DNA of 64,000 nucleotides, taken from Sediminibacterium sp. (lineage in GTDB: Bacteria > Bacteroidota > Bacteroidia > Chitinophagales > Chitinophagaceae). Each line of letters starts with the position of its first letter. Positions within the stretch are counted from its first letter, which is position 1. The notes beneath the pieces were generated by a model. The model saw only the letters and a program-made list of their open reading frames with translations, was not told the DNA's origin and searched no databases. The position numbers and the translations under genes were made by a program. Location: the NCBI GenBank assembly GCA_021300455.1, contig JAJTDP010000006.1:13161-77160 (forward strand). Reading direction: 5' to 3'. Shown here one piece after another: positions 38,754 through 49,719 of the stretch.

Positions 38754-40301
38754 TTAGCCTAGTTGGTGAATCAATTTTATTTCCTCTACAAATTTACGTT
38801 CATTAGATAGCCTGGGCACTTTATGTTGTCCACCTAGCTTTCCTTTTTGCTTGAGCCAGTCATGAAAACAACCCGCTCTCACTGCTGTTATTTGCGGAAG
38901 GCCTAGTGCAATATTTTTATGTCTTTTTGCCTCGTAGTCGCTATTGGCTGCTTGTAAATTTTTATCTAATAAAAGGGTAAAGGCTTCAAGGTCTTTGGGG
39001 TTTTCATCAAATTCAATTAACCACTCATGTGCCCCCTTATTTTGATCCGACATATATATAGGAGCCGCCGTATACTCTTTAATCGTAAGGCCTAAGGCAG
39101 AACAGGTTTCACTTATGGCCTTATCGCTATTATCTGCAATAAGCTCTTCTCCAAAGGCATTGATAAATTGTTTTAATCTTCCACTTACTTTTATTCTATA
39201 AGGGCTTAAACTTACAAATTGAATAGTGTCTCCTACTAAATAACGCCATAAACCACTATTGGTACTTATAACAATGGCATAATTTTTTCCAATCACCACT
39301 TTATTTAATCCATAAGTAATGGGATGTGGTTTTCCATATTCTTCAATAGGCATGAACTCGTAAAATATACCATGCTGTAAATAAAGTAACATGCCCTCTT
39401 CATCAATTCTATCTTGCGCTGCAAAAAAACCTTCACTGGCATTATATATTTCTATATAATTACAATTAGGTCCAATGACTTTATTGAATTGTTCTTTATA
39501 AGGTGTGAAAGAAACACCGCCGTGAATATATAATTCAAAATTGGGCCAAACTTCTTTTATGTTTGCCTTGCCCGTAATTTCTAAAATTCTTTTTAATATG
39601 ACCAAGGTCCAAGTAGGTACGCCTGCAATAGAAGTTACATTTTCTTCAATGGTACTTTGTGCAAGGCTTTCTATTTTATTTTCCCATTCATCCATTAAGG
39701 CAATGGATAATTCAGGTGTACGAATAAAGCCTGCCCAAAAAGGAGAATTTTGTAATAAAACCGCACTTAAATCACCAAATTGAATATCATCTTTAATTGG
39801 ATGCACTTGATGACTTCCACCAATAACTAAGCCTTTACCGGTTAATAAATCACTATCGGGTAGTGCATGATAATAACTAGTGAGTACATCTTTGGACGCT
39901 TGAAAATGATTGTCTTCAATACTTTCTTTGGTGAGTGGAATAAATTTACTTTTATCACTGGTGGTACCACTACTCTTTGCAAACCACTCTACGGGCGTGT
40001 TCCAGAGCACACCTTCTTCTGCTTCTAAAATTTGTTCTATATAAGGTTTGAGGTCTTCGTATTCGTGAATAGGAACGGTGGCTTTAAATTTTCGAATATT
40101 AAATATTTCAGTAAACTGATATTTTAAACCAAACTGTGTATACTGACCATGTGTAATTAAATCTTGTAAAACTTCTCTTTGTGCCGAAATAGGGTCATTC
40201 ACCCAATGTTCAATTTGCCCATAACGAAGGCGCGCTAATCTTGACAATGCGGGGCTAAATATTTTCATTGCTTGCTTATCTTGCTTTCTGGCCCATTTCA
40301 A
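38754..40301 (-). CDS. GH3 family acyl-adenylating protein, copy 2
   Basis: [28 protein letters not shown]; overlaps lptB 3' end; an internal ATG (MKIFSP) is an alternative start. Confidence 0.88.
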   Translation of the reverse strand: MKWARKQDKQAMKIFSPALSRLARLRYGQIEHWVNDPISAQREVLQDLITHGQYTQFGLKYQFTEIFNIRKFKATVPIHEYEDLKPYIEQILEAEEGVLWNTPVEWFAKSSGTTSDKSKFIPLTKESIEDNHFQASKDVLTSYYHALPDSDLLTGKGLVIGGSHQVHPIKDDIQFGDLSAVLLQNSPFWAGFIRTPELSIALMDEWENKIESLAQSTIEENVTSIAGVPTWTLVILKRILEITGKANIKEVWPNFELYIHGGVSFTPYKEQFNKVIGPNCNYIEIYNASEGFFAAQDRIDEEGMLLYLQHGIFYEFMPIEEYGKPHPITYGLNKVVIGKNYAIVISTNSGLWRYLVGDTIQFVSLSPYRIKVSGRLKQFINAFGEELIADNSDKAISETCSALGLTIKEYTAAPIYMSDQNKGAHEWLIEFDENPKDLEAFTLLLDKNLQAANSDYEAKRHKNIALGLPQITAVRAGCFHDWLKQKGKLGGQHKVPRLSNERKFVEEIKLIHQLG

Positions 40302-41043
40302 TGATCCAGTCTTTGCGTTTTAATTCAAAGTTGGTACCTAAGTATAATCGACGTACTTGATCGTCTTCTGCTAATTCTTCCGCAGTACCATGTTTAAATA
40401 TTTTTCCCTCTATTAATAAATAAGCTCTATCGCAAATAGAAAGTGTTTCGTTTACATTATGATCGGTAATTAAAATACCAATATCTTTTAATTTTAATCT
40501 AGCTACTACCGACTGTATATCTTCCACTGCAATCGGATCTACTCCTGCAAAAGGCTCATCCAATAAAATAAATTTAGGATCCACCGCCAATGCTCTCGCT
40601 ATTTCAGTTCTTCTTCTTTCACCTCCACTTAAACTATCACCATTATTATTGCGCACTTGATGTAAATTAAATTCATCCAATAAACTATCTAATTTAAATT
40701 CTCTTTCGCCCTTAGTAAGTTTGGTCATTTCTAAAACGGCCATAATATTATCTGCCACCGTTAGCTTTCTAAACACACTAGCCTCTTGAGGTAAATAACC
40801 CAAGCCCATTTGTGCTCTTTTATACATGGGAAGCCTAGTAATATCTTCCTCATTTAAGAATACGCGCCCTTCATCGGGGGCAATTAAACCCACTACCATA
40901 TAGAAAGTGGTGGTCTTGCCTGCACCATTGGGCCCTAATAAGCCCACAATCTCACCTTGTTTCACAGAAATGCTTACTTGGTCCACTACTTTGCGGCCCT
41001 TGTATTGCTTTATTAGTTTATCGGTATGTATAGCGAGTATCAC
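40276..41043 (-). CDS. lptB: LPS export ABC transporter ATP-binding protein
   Basis: [49 protein letters not shown]. Confidence 0.95.
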   Translation of the reverse strand: MILAIHTDKLIKQYKGRKVVDQVSISVKQGEIVGLLGPNGAGKTTTFYMVVGLIAPDEGRVFLNEEDITRLPMYKRAQMGLGYLPQEASVFRKLTVADNIMAVLEMTKLTKGEREFKLDSLLDEFNLHQVRNNNGDSLSGGERRRTEIARALAVDPKFILLDEPFAGVDPIAVEDIQSVVARLKLKDIGILITDHNVNETLSICDRAYLLIEGKIFKHGTAEELAEDDQVRRLYLGTNFELKRKDWIIEMGQKAR

Positions 41044-41108
41044 AATAGAAATTTACACAAAAATAAGGGTAAATGAGGCTTTTCGACCTATAGCTTAATA
41101 ATATTATA

Positions 41109-41116
41109 TATTTTTG
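41109..41116 (+). promoter_or_regulatory. Bacteroidota-type -7 promoter element (TATTTTTG) upstream of metF
   Basis: TAnnTTTG match in the metF upstream region. Confidence 0.4.
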
Positions 41117-41182
41117 CACCATAGCGTATTGCGTTAGGTTTCTATTTAGAAACAACCCAAACACTAGTAAAGCAAATTGAAT

Positions 41183-42136
41183 ATGAAGGTTACGGAACAT
41201 TTGGCGAAAGCCAAAGACACATTGGTGTCATTTGAGGTATTACCTCCTTTAAAAGGTAAAACCATTTCTTACATATATGAACACTTAGATCCTCTAATGG
41301 AATTTAAGCCTTCATGGATTAATGTAACTTACCACCGCAGTGAAACGATCACAAGAACAAAGGAAGATGGTACGCAGGAAAAAATTGATGTGCGTAAGCG
41401 TCCAGGCACGGTGGGTATTTGTGCGGCCATTATGAACCATTATAATGTTGATGCAGTACCCCATATTATTTGTGGCGGATTTTCAAAAAGAGAAACAGAG
41501 GATGCCTTAATTGATTTACAATTTTTAGGCATTGATAATTTACTAGTTTTAAGAGGCGACGCTGAAAAAAATCAAAAGACATTTGTACCAGAGCCCAATG
41601 GTAATAAGCAGGCTATTGAATTATTAGAACAAGTAGTTGGATTAAATAAAGGAGAATATTTAGACAAAGATATTGTGAACGGCAGCAAAACTAATTTTTG
41701 TATGGGCGTTTCGGGTTATCCTGAAAAACATTTTGAAGCGCCAAGTTTGGAGTTTGATTTACAAAGAGCAAAAGATAAAGTAGAGGCAGGTGCTGAATAT
41801 ATTATGACACAAATGTTTTTTGACAACAAAAAATATTTTGAATATGTGGATGCTTGTAGAAGCATAGGCATTAACGTTCCTATTATTCCAGGACTAAAAC
41901 CTATTACCAATAAAAAGCAGTTAACTATTTTACCGAATATTTTTTATGTTGATATTCCTTCGGATTTAAGAAATGCGATGTTAGCAGCCACCACCGATGA
42001 AGCTTGTGAGCAGGTAGGAACAGAATGGTTAATTATGCAAAGCAAGGAGCTGAAAGCCTATGGTGTACCCGTTTTACATTACTATACTCTAGGTAAACCG
42101 AAGGTGGTAAAAGATGTAGTAACTGCAGTATTTTAG
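41183..42136 (+). CDS. metF: Methylenetetrahydrofolate reductase
   Basis: VSFEVLPPLKGK, VTYHRSE, LLVLRGDAEK, ITQMFFD-type motif; ATG at 41183. Confidence 0.93.
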   Translation: MKVTEHLAKAKDTLVSFEVLPPLKGKTISYIYEHLDPLMEFKPSWINVTYHRSETITRTKEDGTQEKIDVRKRPGTVGICAAIMNHYNVDAVPHIICGGFSKRETEDALIDLQFLGIDNLLVLRGDAEKNQKTFVPEPNGNKQAIELLEQVVGLNKGEYLDKDIVNGSKTNFCMGVSGYPEKHFEAPSLEFDLQRAKDKVEAGAEYIMTQMFFDNKKYFEYVDACRSIGINVPIIPGLKPITNKKQLTILPNIFYVDIPSDLRNAMLAATTDEACEQVGTEWLIMQSKELKAYGVPVLHYYTLGKPKVVKDVVTAVF

Positions 42137-42141
42137 TAAAG

Positions 42142-43641
42142 CTATTTTTTTGGCGCCGATTTATTATTTGCGTTTTGTAAAAAATCGTTGAACTGTTCTA
42201 AGCTTAAATTTTTAGCTATAATTTTTTTATCAGCATCTAATAAATAAAAAGTAGGTGTTTTAAACACATCATACTTTTGACGAATAGTGGTGGGAAGCCC
42301 CGCTTTTATTTCTTTATTTAAGTCTTCCTCCGTTTGATACGCGTGGGTCCAATTTTCTAAATGGTTTTCTTGAATAAAGGTTTTCCAAGCAGTTATTTCA
42401 TTAAAATTAGTATTGACTGAAAATATTTTCACATTCAAACTTTTCCAAGAAGCTTTGTAAAAAGAATCTAATCTTGGAATTTCTACTTTACAATGGCTAC
42501 AGGTAGGGTCCCAAAAAGCAAGAAAGGTATAAGGCGCCTTTTGATCATATAAAGAAACTTTTTTATTCTCGGGGTTGTTAATAATCAAGCTAGGTGCAGC
42601 TAAGCCCAATTGATTGGCCATCATACTATAGGCCCTTTCTGTAATTGATTTTTTAGAAGCTTCATTTAAAAGTACCGTATCTCCTTTAGCAAAAAAGTTT
42701 TGAAACAAGTGTATGAACACTTTTTCTTGTCCCATGAATTCTGGCGAAATATATTTATTGGTAAATTTAAAAAGTAAAAAAGGATAAATTTCTTTACCTG
42801 TTTTAGCCACTGTTAAAATATACTGCAGCTCCTCAATAATAGAATCGGGTTCGCGGGAAACGTAATTTTTAAAATATTCATCTAGCTTGTCTTCAAAAAA
42901 GGGAGTGCGAATTAAACGGTTATCATTAAAAACAACATTATCCCAAAAATGATTTTTTACATAATAGTAAGGATAAAGAGAATCCAATTTACCATTGATA
43001 ATGGGCATGGCCGGGGCTTCTGGGCGTTGCATGACATTTAAAAAGAAACTAGTCATAGAACCCGGATAGGTATTTATCACATTGGTTCTAGCGGCTTTTA
43101 CTTCTTTATCTTTTGTTAAATACAATTCTTTAAAGCTGGCAGAATCCTTGGCATTCGTTGCAGTCTTGTATTTATTTTCAAGGCTAGTTAATTGCATTCC
43201 TAAATCATTGATTGATTTTGAATAGGCTTTAAAAATATCATTTTCTTTAGAACCAATAATTTGAAATGTATTGATAGAAACAGTATCTGCAATAATTTTA
43301 AAATGTTGTGACTCATCTACTAAAAAATCAAACAGAATTGAATAGGTAGGAGAGACTATAAAATAAATACCTGGTGTTAATTTTGTTTTAGATTTAAATA
43401 CGCCTTCGCTTTTTTCATTTAGCAGTGCAGAATCGGCTAAAACCCTATTTCTTCCATAATTAGTCCCTATATAAACTTTGGTATTTTTATAAGGTTTTAA
43501 AACTATTTCTATGGCGTGTCCTACTGGTGCAGCGCTTGTACTTGTTTTGGCCTTTGTATTTCCTGCCCCCTTGGTATTTTGCGCTATTAAGCATATTGGT
43601 AATATAAATCCGGCCATGCATGCAAATACTAATTTTCTCAT
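42142..43641 (-). CDS. TlpA-like thioredoxin-fold protein, secreted
   Basis: Signal peptide; FLAFWDPTCSHCKVEIPRLDSF CxxC motif in the C-terminal domain. Confidence 0.85.
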   Translation of the reverse strand: MRKLVFACMAGFILPICLIAQNTKGAGNTKAKTSTSAAPVGHAIEIVLKPYKNTKVYIGTNYGRNRVLADSALLNEKSEGVFKSKTKLTPGIYFIVSPTYSILFDFLVDESQHFKIIADTVSINTFQIIGSKENDIFKAYSKSINDLGMQLTSLENKYKTATNAKDSASFKELYLTKDKEVKAARTNVINTYPGSMTSFFLNVMQRPEAPAMPIINGKLDSLYPYYYVKNHFWDNVVFNDNRLIRTPFFEDKLDEYFKNYVSREPDSIIEELQYILTVAKTGKEIYPFLLFKFTNKYISPEFMGQEKVFIHLFQNFFAKGDTVLLNEASKKSITERAYSMMANQLGLAAPSLIINNPENKKVSLYDQKAPYTFLAFWDPTCSHCKVEIPRLDSFYKASWKSLNVKIFSVNTNFNEITAWKTFIQENHLENWTHAYQTEEDLNKEIKAGLPTTIRQKYDVFKTPTFYLLDADKKIIAKNLSLEQFNDFLQNANNKSAPKK

Positions 43642-43730
43642 TGGATCCTTGTTTTATTTTCTTTATAAAAGCTGGGTAAAAATAACAATATATACCATAA
43701 ATATAATGCTTGGGTATTACCTTTGTTTCA

Positions 43731-45176
43731 GTGAGAAAAGTTAAACCAGCCCCTTTACTAGAAAAAGTATTAATTGAAGATTATGCCGCTGAGGGCAAGG
43801 CATTAGCTCGAGTAGACGGTAAAGTGATATTTGTAGAAGGTGCCGTTCCAGGTGATATTGTTGATATTCAATTACAAAAAAATAAAGCCGATTGGGCAGA
43901 GGGCTTTGTCAAACATTTTCATACTTATTCTAGCATTAGAGTTACACCTTTCTGTAGTCATTTTGGAGTATGCGGCGGTTGTCAGTGGCAGATGCTTCCT
44001 TATGAGCAACAGTTAGTATATAAGCATAAACAAGTGGTAGACAATTTAACAAGAATTGCAAAAGTGCCACTGCCTCCTATTGCTCCTATTATGGGAGCTG
44101 AGCAAACACAGGGTTATAGAAATAAAGTGGAATATACTTTTGCCACAGAAAAATTTATTCCTTTTTCAGAATTTAAAGCCATGAAGGCGGCTGCTGAAAA
44201 TGGAGATATAAGTCAACTAGAAAAAGCGCCAGGGGTGGCAGGATTTCATGCTAGAGGTTTTTTTGAAAAAGTAGTAGAAGTTGATAAATGTTATTTACAA
44301 GCAGAACCTACCAATGATTTAAGAAAAGCAGTAGTAAATTTTGCAATAGAAAATAAAATGCCTTTTTATAATATTAAAGAGCATAAGGGCTGGGTGCGTA
44401 ATATGTTTATTCGCAATACCACCAAGGGAGAGTGGATGGTGAATTTAATTTTAGGCTATGAGGATAAAGAAAAGCGTGAAGCATTATTTAATTCATTACT
44501 AGAAAACTTTCCACAAATAACTACCTTATTATATACTATTAATGCCAAACGCAATGATAGTATGCAGGACCTCCTGCCTCAAGTATATTCAGGAAGCGGC
44601 TACATTACAGAGTATTTAGAAGACTTCCAATTTAAGATAAGTCCTAAATCTTTTTTTCAAACTAATTCCAAGCAGGCAGAAAAACTATATCAAGTCACAC
44701 GCGATTTCGCCGAACTGACTGGAAAAGAAATAGTCTATGATTTATACTGCGGCACAGGAAGCATTGGAATTTTCTGTAGTAAAAATGCTAAAAAAATTAT
44801 TGGTGTTGAAGTAGTAGAAGAAGCGATAGAAGATGCAAAAATAAATGCAAGCTTAAATCATTTAATAGAGACTGCTTTTTTTGCAGGCGATGTGATTAAA
44901 ATATGTGAAGATACCTTTTTTGAAACCCATGGCAAACCCGATGTAATTATTACCGATCCGCCAAGAGCAGGTATGCACGAAAAACTAGTGCATAAGTTAT
45001 TAGCCATGGAAGCGCCTATTATTGTGTATGTAAGTTGTAACCCCGCTACACAAGCAAGAGACCTATCTTTATTAAATGAAAAGTATGCAGTTACTAAAAT
45101 TCAACCCGTAGATATGTTTCCGCATACACTTCATATAGAAAATGTAGTTCAATTAAAAAGAAAAGATTTACTATAA
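43731..45176 (+). CDS. rlmD: 23S rRNA (uracil-C5)-methyltransferase RlmD-like
   Basis: TRAM domain, CGGCQWQ, FFQTNSKQAEKL, DLYCGTGSIGIF, DPPRAGMH, YVSCNPATQARD; GTG start at 43731 proposed. Confidence 0.9.
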   Translation: MRKVKPAPLLEKVLIEDYAAEGKALARVDGKVIFVEGAVPGDIVDIQLQKNKADWAEGFVKHFHTYSSIRVTPFCSHFGVCGGCQWQMLPYEQQLVYKHKQVVDNLTRIAKVPLPPIAPIMGAEQTQGYRNKVEYTFATEKFIPFSEFKAMKAAAENGDISQLEKAPGVAGFHARGFFEKVVEVDKCYLQAEPTNDLRKAVVNFAIENKMPFYNIKEHKGWVRNMFIRNTTKGEWMVNLILGYEDKEKREALFNSLLENFPQITTLLYTINAKRNDSMQDLLPQVYSGSGYITEYLEDFQFKISPKSFFQTNSKQAEKLYQVTRDFAELTGKEIVYDLYCGTGSIGIFCSKNAKKIIGVEVVEEAIEDAKINASLNHLIETAFFAGDVIKICEDTFFETHGKPDVIITDPPRAGMHEKLVHKLLAMEAPIIVYVSCNPATQARDLSLLNEKYAVTKIQPVDMFPHTLHIENVVQLKRKDLL

Positions 45177-45199
45177 CCACCCTACGCAAATTATAAAAC

Positions 45200-46024
45200 A
45201 TGACCCAATTTAGGCCCACTCGATTTGAAGTACTTCCTACGATCATAAAAAATTTATTGATCATTAATGGGCTTATGTTTTTAGCTCAAAATACTTTTGC
45301 AGGTCCTACTAGTTCTTTTTCTTTTGAAGATTATTTTGCTTTACATGCATGGCAGAGCGATTTATACAAGCCTTGGCAATTAATTACCCATATGTTCTTG
45401 CACGGAGACTTTGGACATATACTGGGTAATATGTTTGCTTTATGGATGTTTGGTTCCATACTTGAAAATGTTTGGGGTCCTAAAAGGTTTTTACTTTTTT
45501 ATATGCTCTGTGGTGTGGGTGCAGCAGTAATTCACTTAGCTATATTATCTTATCAATTAGTGCCACTAACGACCGAGTATGAACGCTTATTACTACTTAG
45601 TAAAACCAATGTATCGGGTTTTATGGAGGCCGTCTATAATTATTCCGCTAGGCATAATATCCCTCTTACACAAATACTTGCCGACAATAAAGTCAGTCTC
45701 TCCACGCCAGGCATAGCTCCACAATTGATGGACTTAATGACTACTTATTATAATAAAACAGTGAGTACAGCTACCTTAGGTGCGAGTGGTGCAGTCTTTG
45801 GTATTTTAATTGCCTTTGTTTATTTATTTCCGAATACCTATATCTATATTTATTTTCTATTTCCAGTAAAAGCAAAATGGTTAGGTATTGCCTATTTTGG
45901 TTTTGAATTATACAAAGGCATACAAAATTCAGCAGGAGATAATGTTGCAAGATGGGCCCATGTAGGAGGCGCTGTCATTGGATTTATATTGGTGTATATT
46001 TGGAAAAAGAAAGGAAACTCTTAA
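45200..46024 (+). CDS. Rhomboid family intramembrane serine protease
   Basis: THMFLHGDFGHILGNM, catalytic GASGAVFG, RWAHVGGAVIGF. Confidence 0.92.
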   Translation: MTQFRPTRFEVLPTIIKNLLIINGLMFLAQNTFAGPTSSFSFEDYFALHAWQSDLYKPWQLITHMFLHGDFGHILGNMFALWMFGSILENVWGPKRFLLFYMLCGVGAAVIHLAILSYQLVPLTTEYERLLLLSKTNVSGFMEAVYNYSARHNIPLTQILADNKVSLSTPGIAPQLMDLMTTYYNKTVSTATLGASGAVFGILIAFVYLFPNTYIYIYFLFPVKAKWLGIAYFGFELYKGIQNSAGDNVARWAHVGGAVIGFILVYIWKKKGNS

Positions 46025-46026
46025 TA

Positions 46027-46722
46027 ATGCAAAACGAAAAATCAACCAAGCCTTTATTGGGCGCTGATAATAATTCTTTAATCGCCTTACTATCTATCAA
46101 CTTAGTGGTATATGCGCTTATTGGATTTTTTAAAGTGGTCTATTATTTAAATAGCCTTCCTGAAGAACAGTTCTTTGCGCAAATAATGCAGCCCGGTATT
46201 TTAGCAAGCAGCCCCTCTGAATTTTTGCAACAGCCTTGGACTCTTTTAACTTATTATTGGATGCATGACGCATTTTGGGTTTTACTTACCAATATGATTT
46301 GGTTAGTAGCCTTTGGTTATTTATTACAAGTGCAAGCTGCCAATAAACATATTTTTCCAATTTATTTTTATGCAGGCATACTTGCTGGACTTAGTTATAT
46401 TTTATTAGGCGCCGATGCACCTATAATGGGTGCACAAGTGGGTGTGATGGCCTTGGCCATGGCAGTAGCTACTCTTTCACCAGACTACCGACTACTTAAA
46501 AATATAGGAAAAGGTATACCGGTATGGATATTAGTTTTAGTATACCTAATTATACAAGCCCTAAGTTTAGAGCAAGCTAGTTTTCCTTTAATAGTAAGTT
46601 ATTTGGTGGCCGCAAGCACAGGGCTTCTGTATGTAATGTTATTAACTAAAGGCAGGGATTTAGGCAAATGGATGCACCAACTATTAGCTTTGTTAAATAA
46701 TAGTTTAGCCCCTAAAAAATAA
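46027..46722 (+). CDS. Rhomboid-like protein lacking catalytic Ser (predicted inactive)
   Basis: PWTLLTYYWMHDAFWVLLTNMIWLVAFGYLL aligns with the rhomboid core; GxSG replaced by MGAQVGVMALA; C-terminal His region absent. Confidence 0.75.
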   Translation: MQNEKSTKPLLGADNNSLIALLSINLVVYALIGFFKVVYYLNSLPEEQFFAQIMQPGILASSPSEFLQQPWTLLTYYWMHDAFWVLLTNMIWLVAFGYLLQVQAANKHIFPIYFYAGILAGLSYILLGADAPIMGAQVGVMALAMAVATLSPDYRLLKNIGKGIPVWILVLVYLIIQALSLEQASFPLIVSYLVAASTGLLYVMLLTKGRDLGKWMHQLLALLNNSLAPKK

Positions 46723-46746
46723 CGAGTCTTTATAATCCCTATACGC

Positions 46747-47618
46747 ATGGCAAAAAAATCTAGGGCAAGAAGTTTTGGAAAAAAAGTTTTTCTTTTTTTT
46801 AATCTATTGGTATCTCTTTTATTTTTATATCCCATTTTTTTTAGAAAGGCTTTAATGGTACAAATTCATCAAGCAGTTTGAAACTACGCACAGAGGATAT
46901 CGCTTACTCTATTCAAAAGTGGAGTCCTGATATTATTTGTTTACAAGAGTACAATACCAATGAAAGGCCGAATGATATTGCCAATCATGCAAATTATTTT
47001 ATAAAAAAATATCCTTATCATTTTTTCTCCAAAGATTTTCAAGTATCACAAAACGATTATTATGCAGGCTCTATTATTTATTCAAAATATAAAATACTTA
47101 ATGCAGAGCGCATCCCATTTATAAGTGGAGAAAGTTTAATTAGCGCCACTATTTTAAAAGGAGATGACACCATTCAAATATTTACCACTCATCTGGCTTC
47201 TTATCGTTTTAAACAATATGATTTTGAAGCCATGGATCAATCTACTTTAGCCAATTCCATTTCTTTGAATGGAAAAAGAGGGGTGCTTCGAAAAATGCGT
47301 ACTGCCTTTATGCAGCGCGCACTGGAAGCGGAATTAATTAAATCCCAACTTGCTAAAACCCATTACCCAGCCATTATCACAGGCGATTTTAATGATGTGC
47401 CAGGCTCCTATACCTATATAACCATTAAAGGAAATTGGCAGGATGCATTTTTAGAAAAAGGCTTTGGTATTGGCGCTACTTATTTAGGTATCTCTCCCAC
47501 TTTAAGAATTGATTATATATTAGCTAGTAGCGATTGGGAGATTAGGGGATGGGATTCGATGGATGAAAACCTAAGCGATCATCATATGATCATGGCCGAC
47601 CTTATTTTAAAGAAGTAG
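46747..47618 (+). pseudogene. Endonuclease/exonuclease/phosphatase family protein, disrupted: N-terminal TM fragment (46747-46881) and C-terminal catalytic fragment in a different frame
   Basis: 46747 ORF MAKKSRARSFGKKVFLFFNLLVSLLFLYPIFF...; downstream frame KLRTEDIAYSIQKWSPDIICLQEY...TGDFNDVPGS...LSDHHM; first catalytic Asn motif and further TMs not found. Confidence 0.7.
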
Positions 47619-47665
47619 CGCTCTTTATTTTACATAAGATTTAACCTATTTAATTTAAAATAAAA

Positions 47666-47673
47666 TATCTTTG
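47666..47673 (+). promoter_or_regulatory. Bacteroidota-type -7 promoter element (TATCTTTG) upstream of cysS
   Basis: TAnnTTTG match 14 nt before the ATG. Confidence 0.5.
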
Positions 47674-47687
47674 AGGCAATACGAACT

Positions 47688-49193
47688 ATGCCACTTAAAT
47701 TATATAATTCCCTTACCCGTCAAAAAGAAGTTTTTGAACCCATCAATGCACCTTATGTAGGTATGTATGTTTGTGGCCCAACGGTAAGTGGGGAAAGTCA
47801 TTTAGGCCATGCACGTCCTTTTATTACATTTGATGTTTTATACAGGTACTTAGTGCACCAAGGCTATAAGGTTCGCTATGTAAGAAATATTACCGATGCA
47901 GGACATTTTGAAGAAGAAGGAAAACAAGCTGAAGATAAAATTTCTACCAAGGCTATTTTAGAAAAACTAGAACCTATGGAACTAGTGCAAAAGTATACGC
48001 ACTTATACCACTGGGCCATGGAGCAGTTTAATAATTTACCTCCTAGCATTGAACCCACCGCTACTGGACATATTGTGGAGCAAATAGAAATGATTAAAAA
48101 AATCATTGCAGACGGATTTGCTTATGAAGCCAATGGCTCGGTTTATTTTGATGTCATTAAGTACAATGATGTCTATTCTAAAAAAAATCAGCCTTATGGT
48201 ATTTTGAGTGGACGCAATGTAGAAGATCAATTAGAAACTACGCGTGAACTAGATAATCAAGAAGAGAAAAAAAATAAAGTCGATTTTGCTTTATGGAAAA
48301 AAGCACCTGCTGAACATATCATGCGTTGGCAAAGCCCCTGGGGCGAAGGCTTTCCGGGCTGGCATATTGAATGCTCAGCCATGGCTACTAAATATTTAGG
48401 CAAACAGTTTGATATACATGGAGGTGGAATGGATTTACAATTTCCTCATCATGAATGTGAAATTGCACAAAGCACGGTATGCAATCATGAAATGCCTGCG
48501 CGTTATTGGGTACATAATAATATGATTACCATTAATGGCCGTAAGATGGGTAAGAGCTATAATAATGTAGTGAAGCTAAGTGAGCTATTTGAGGGCAGCC
48601 ATCCTATTTTAACGCAGGCTTATAGTCCTATGACGGTAAGGTTTTTTATTTTACAAAGTCAGTACCGCGGTACTTTAGATTTTAGCAACGAAGCCTTACA
48701 AGCCTCTGAAAAAGCACTCAAAAGATTAATGGAAGCTTACGAATGGTTAAAAGCACAAAGCTTTACAACTGATTCAAAAGCTTCTGATGCCAATTTAGAT
48801 AAACAACTTATCACTTGGGTAAATGAATTGGGTGAATTTATTGACGACGATTTAAACACTGCGAAAGTGGTGGCTAATTTATTTGAAATAGCACCTCTTA
48901 TTAATTCTTTAAAGGATAAACATATAGCAGCAGACGCTATTTCTGGTGCAAGCTGGAGCTTCGCACAAAAACAGTTAACTCAATTTATTGAAAATATATT
49001 GGGCTTAAAAGTGCTAGATGGTGCCAACCAAGTACAATTACACGGCGTGATTCAATTATTAATTGAAATTCGAAGTGACGCAAAGTCTCGTAAAGATTTT
49101 GCCACTAGCGATAAAATCAGAAATCAATTAATGGACATGGGCATTCAAATCAAAGACGAAAAAGACGGAGAAGTGAGTTATAGCCTTGCTTAG
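47688..49193 (+). CDS. cysS: Cysteinyl-tRNA synthetase
   Basis: [46 protein letters not shown]. Confidence 0.97.
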   Translation: MPLKLYNSLTRQKEVFEPINAPYVGMYVCGPTVSGESHLGHARPFITFDVLYRYLVHQGYKVRYVRNITDAGHFEEEGKQAEDKISTKAILEKLEPMELVQKYTHLYHWAMEQFNNLPPSIEPTATGHIVEQIEMIKKIIADGFAYEANGSVYFDVIKYNDVYSKKNQPYGILSGRNVEDQLETTRELDNQEEKKNKVDFALWKKAPAEHIMRWQSPWGEGFPGWHIECSAMATKYLGKQFDIHGGGMDLQFPHHECEIAQSTVCNHEMPARYWVHNNMITINGRKMGKSYNNVVKLSELFEGSHPILTQAYSPMTVRFFILQSQYRGTLDFSNEALQASEKALKRLMEAYEWLKAQSFTTDSKASDANLDKQLITWVNELGEFIDDDLNTAKVVANLFEIAPLINSLKDKHIAADAISGASWSFAQKQLTQFIENILGLKVLDGANQVQLHGVIQLLIEIRSDAKSRKDFATSDKIRNQLMDMGIQIKDEKDGEVSYSLA

Positions 49194-49221
49194 TTAAATT
49201 CCTAGAACTTTTTACTATTTA

Positions 49222-49614
49222 TTAATGATCGCAATCGTCCTCATGGGCATGGTTATGCACTCTACAACGCATATGGTTATTGACATGTGCAATAATGATA
49301 AAAAAAGCGGCAGGAAATAATAATATAATTTCAATATTTCTAAAAACCATTCTACTTAACATAAGTGCAATACCTAGGGTAAATAAAATAATGGGCTTGT
49401 AGGAATGATGATGTTTTTTATAGCCATGGTATAAAGAATAGGCACCAATAGCAAAAGAAAGTACAATCATGCCTAACTCAAAGCTAGTATTGTGTAAAAC
49501 ATTAATACCTAATAAAGGAAGACTGCTAAAAAACAGGGGAAGTAAAGCGCAGTGAATGGCGCAGGCCAGTGAAGCCCCAATTCCAATAGCGTCCCAATTC
49601 CATTTTTTAAACAT
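49222..49614 (-). CDS. MerC domain-containing membrane protein
   Basis: ASLACAIHCALLPL; multi-TM; His/Cys/Asp-rich tail RCRVHNHAHEDDCDH. Confidence 0.85.
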   Translation of the reverse strand: MFKKWNWDAIGIGASLACAIHCALLPLFFSSLPLLGINVLHNTSFELGMIVLSFAIGAYSLYHGYKKHHHSYKPIILFTLGIALMLSRMVFRNIEIILLFPAAFFIIIAHVNNHMRCRVHNHAHEDDCDH

Positions 49615-49719
49615 AGTGTAAAGATAACCCAAATACCAAGATGAAGGGTAGTCTAGTTCTTAGCCTTAGACTAATTGCCCTAAAATAATATTACCTTTAG
49701 GGTCCAAAATGAATACCCT

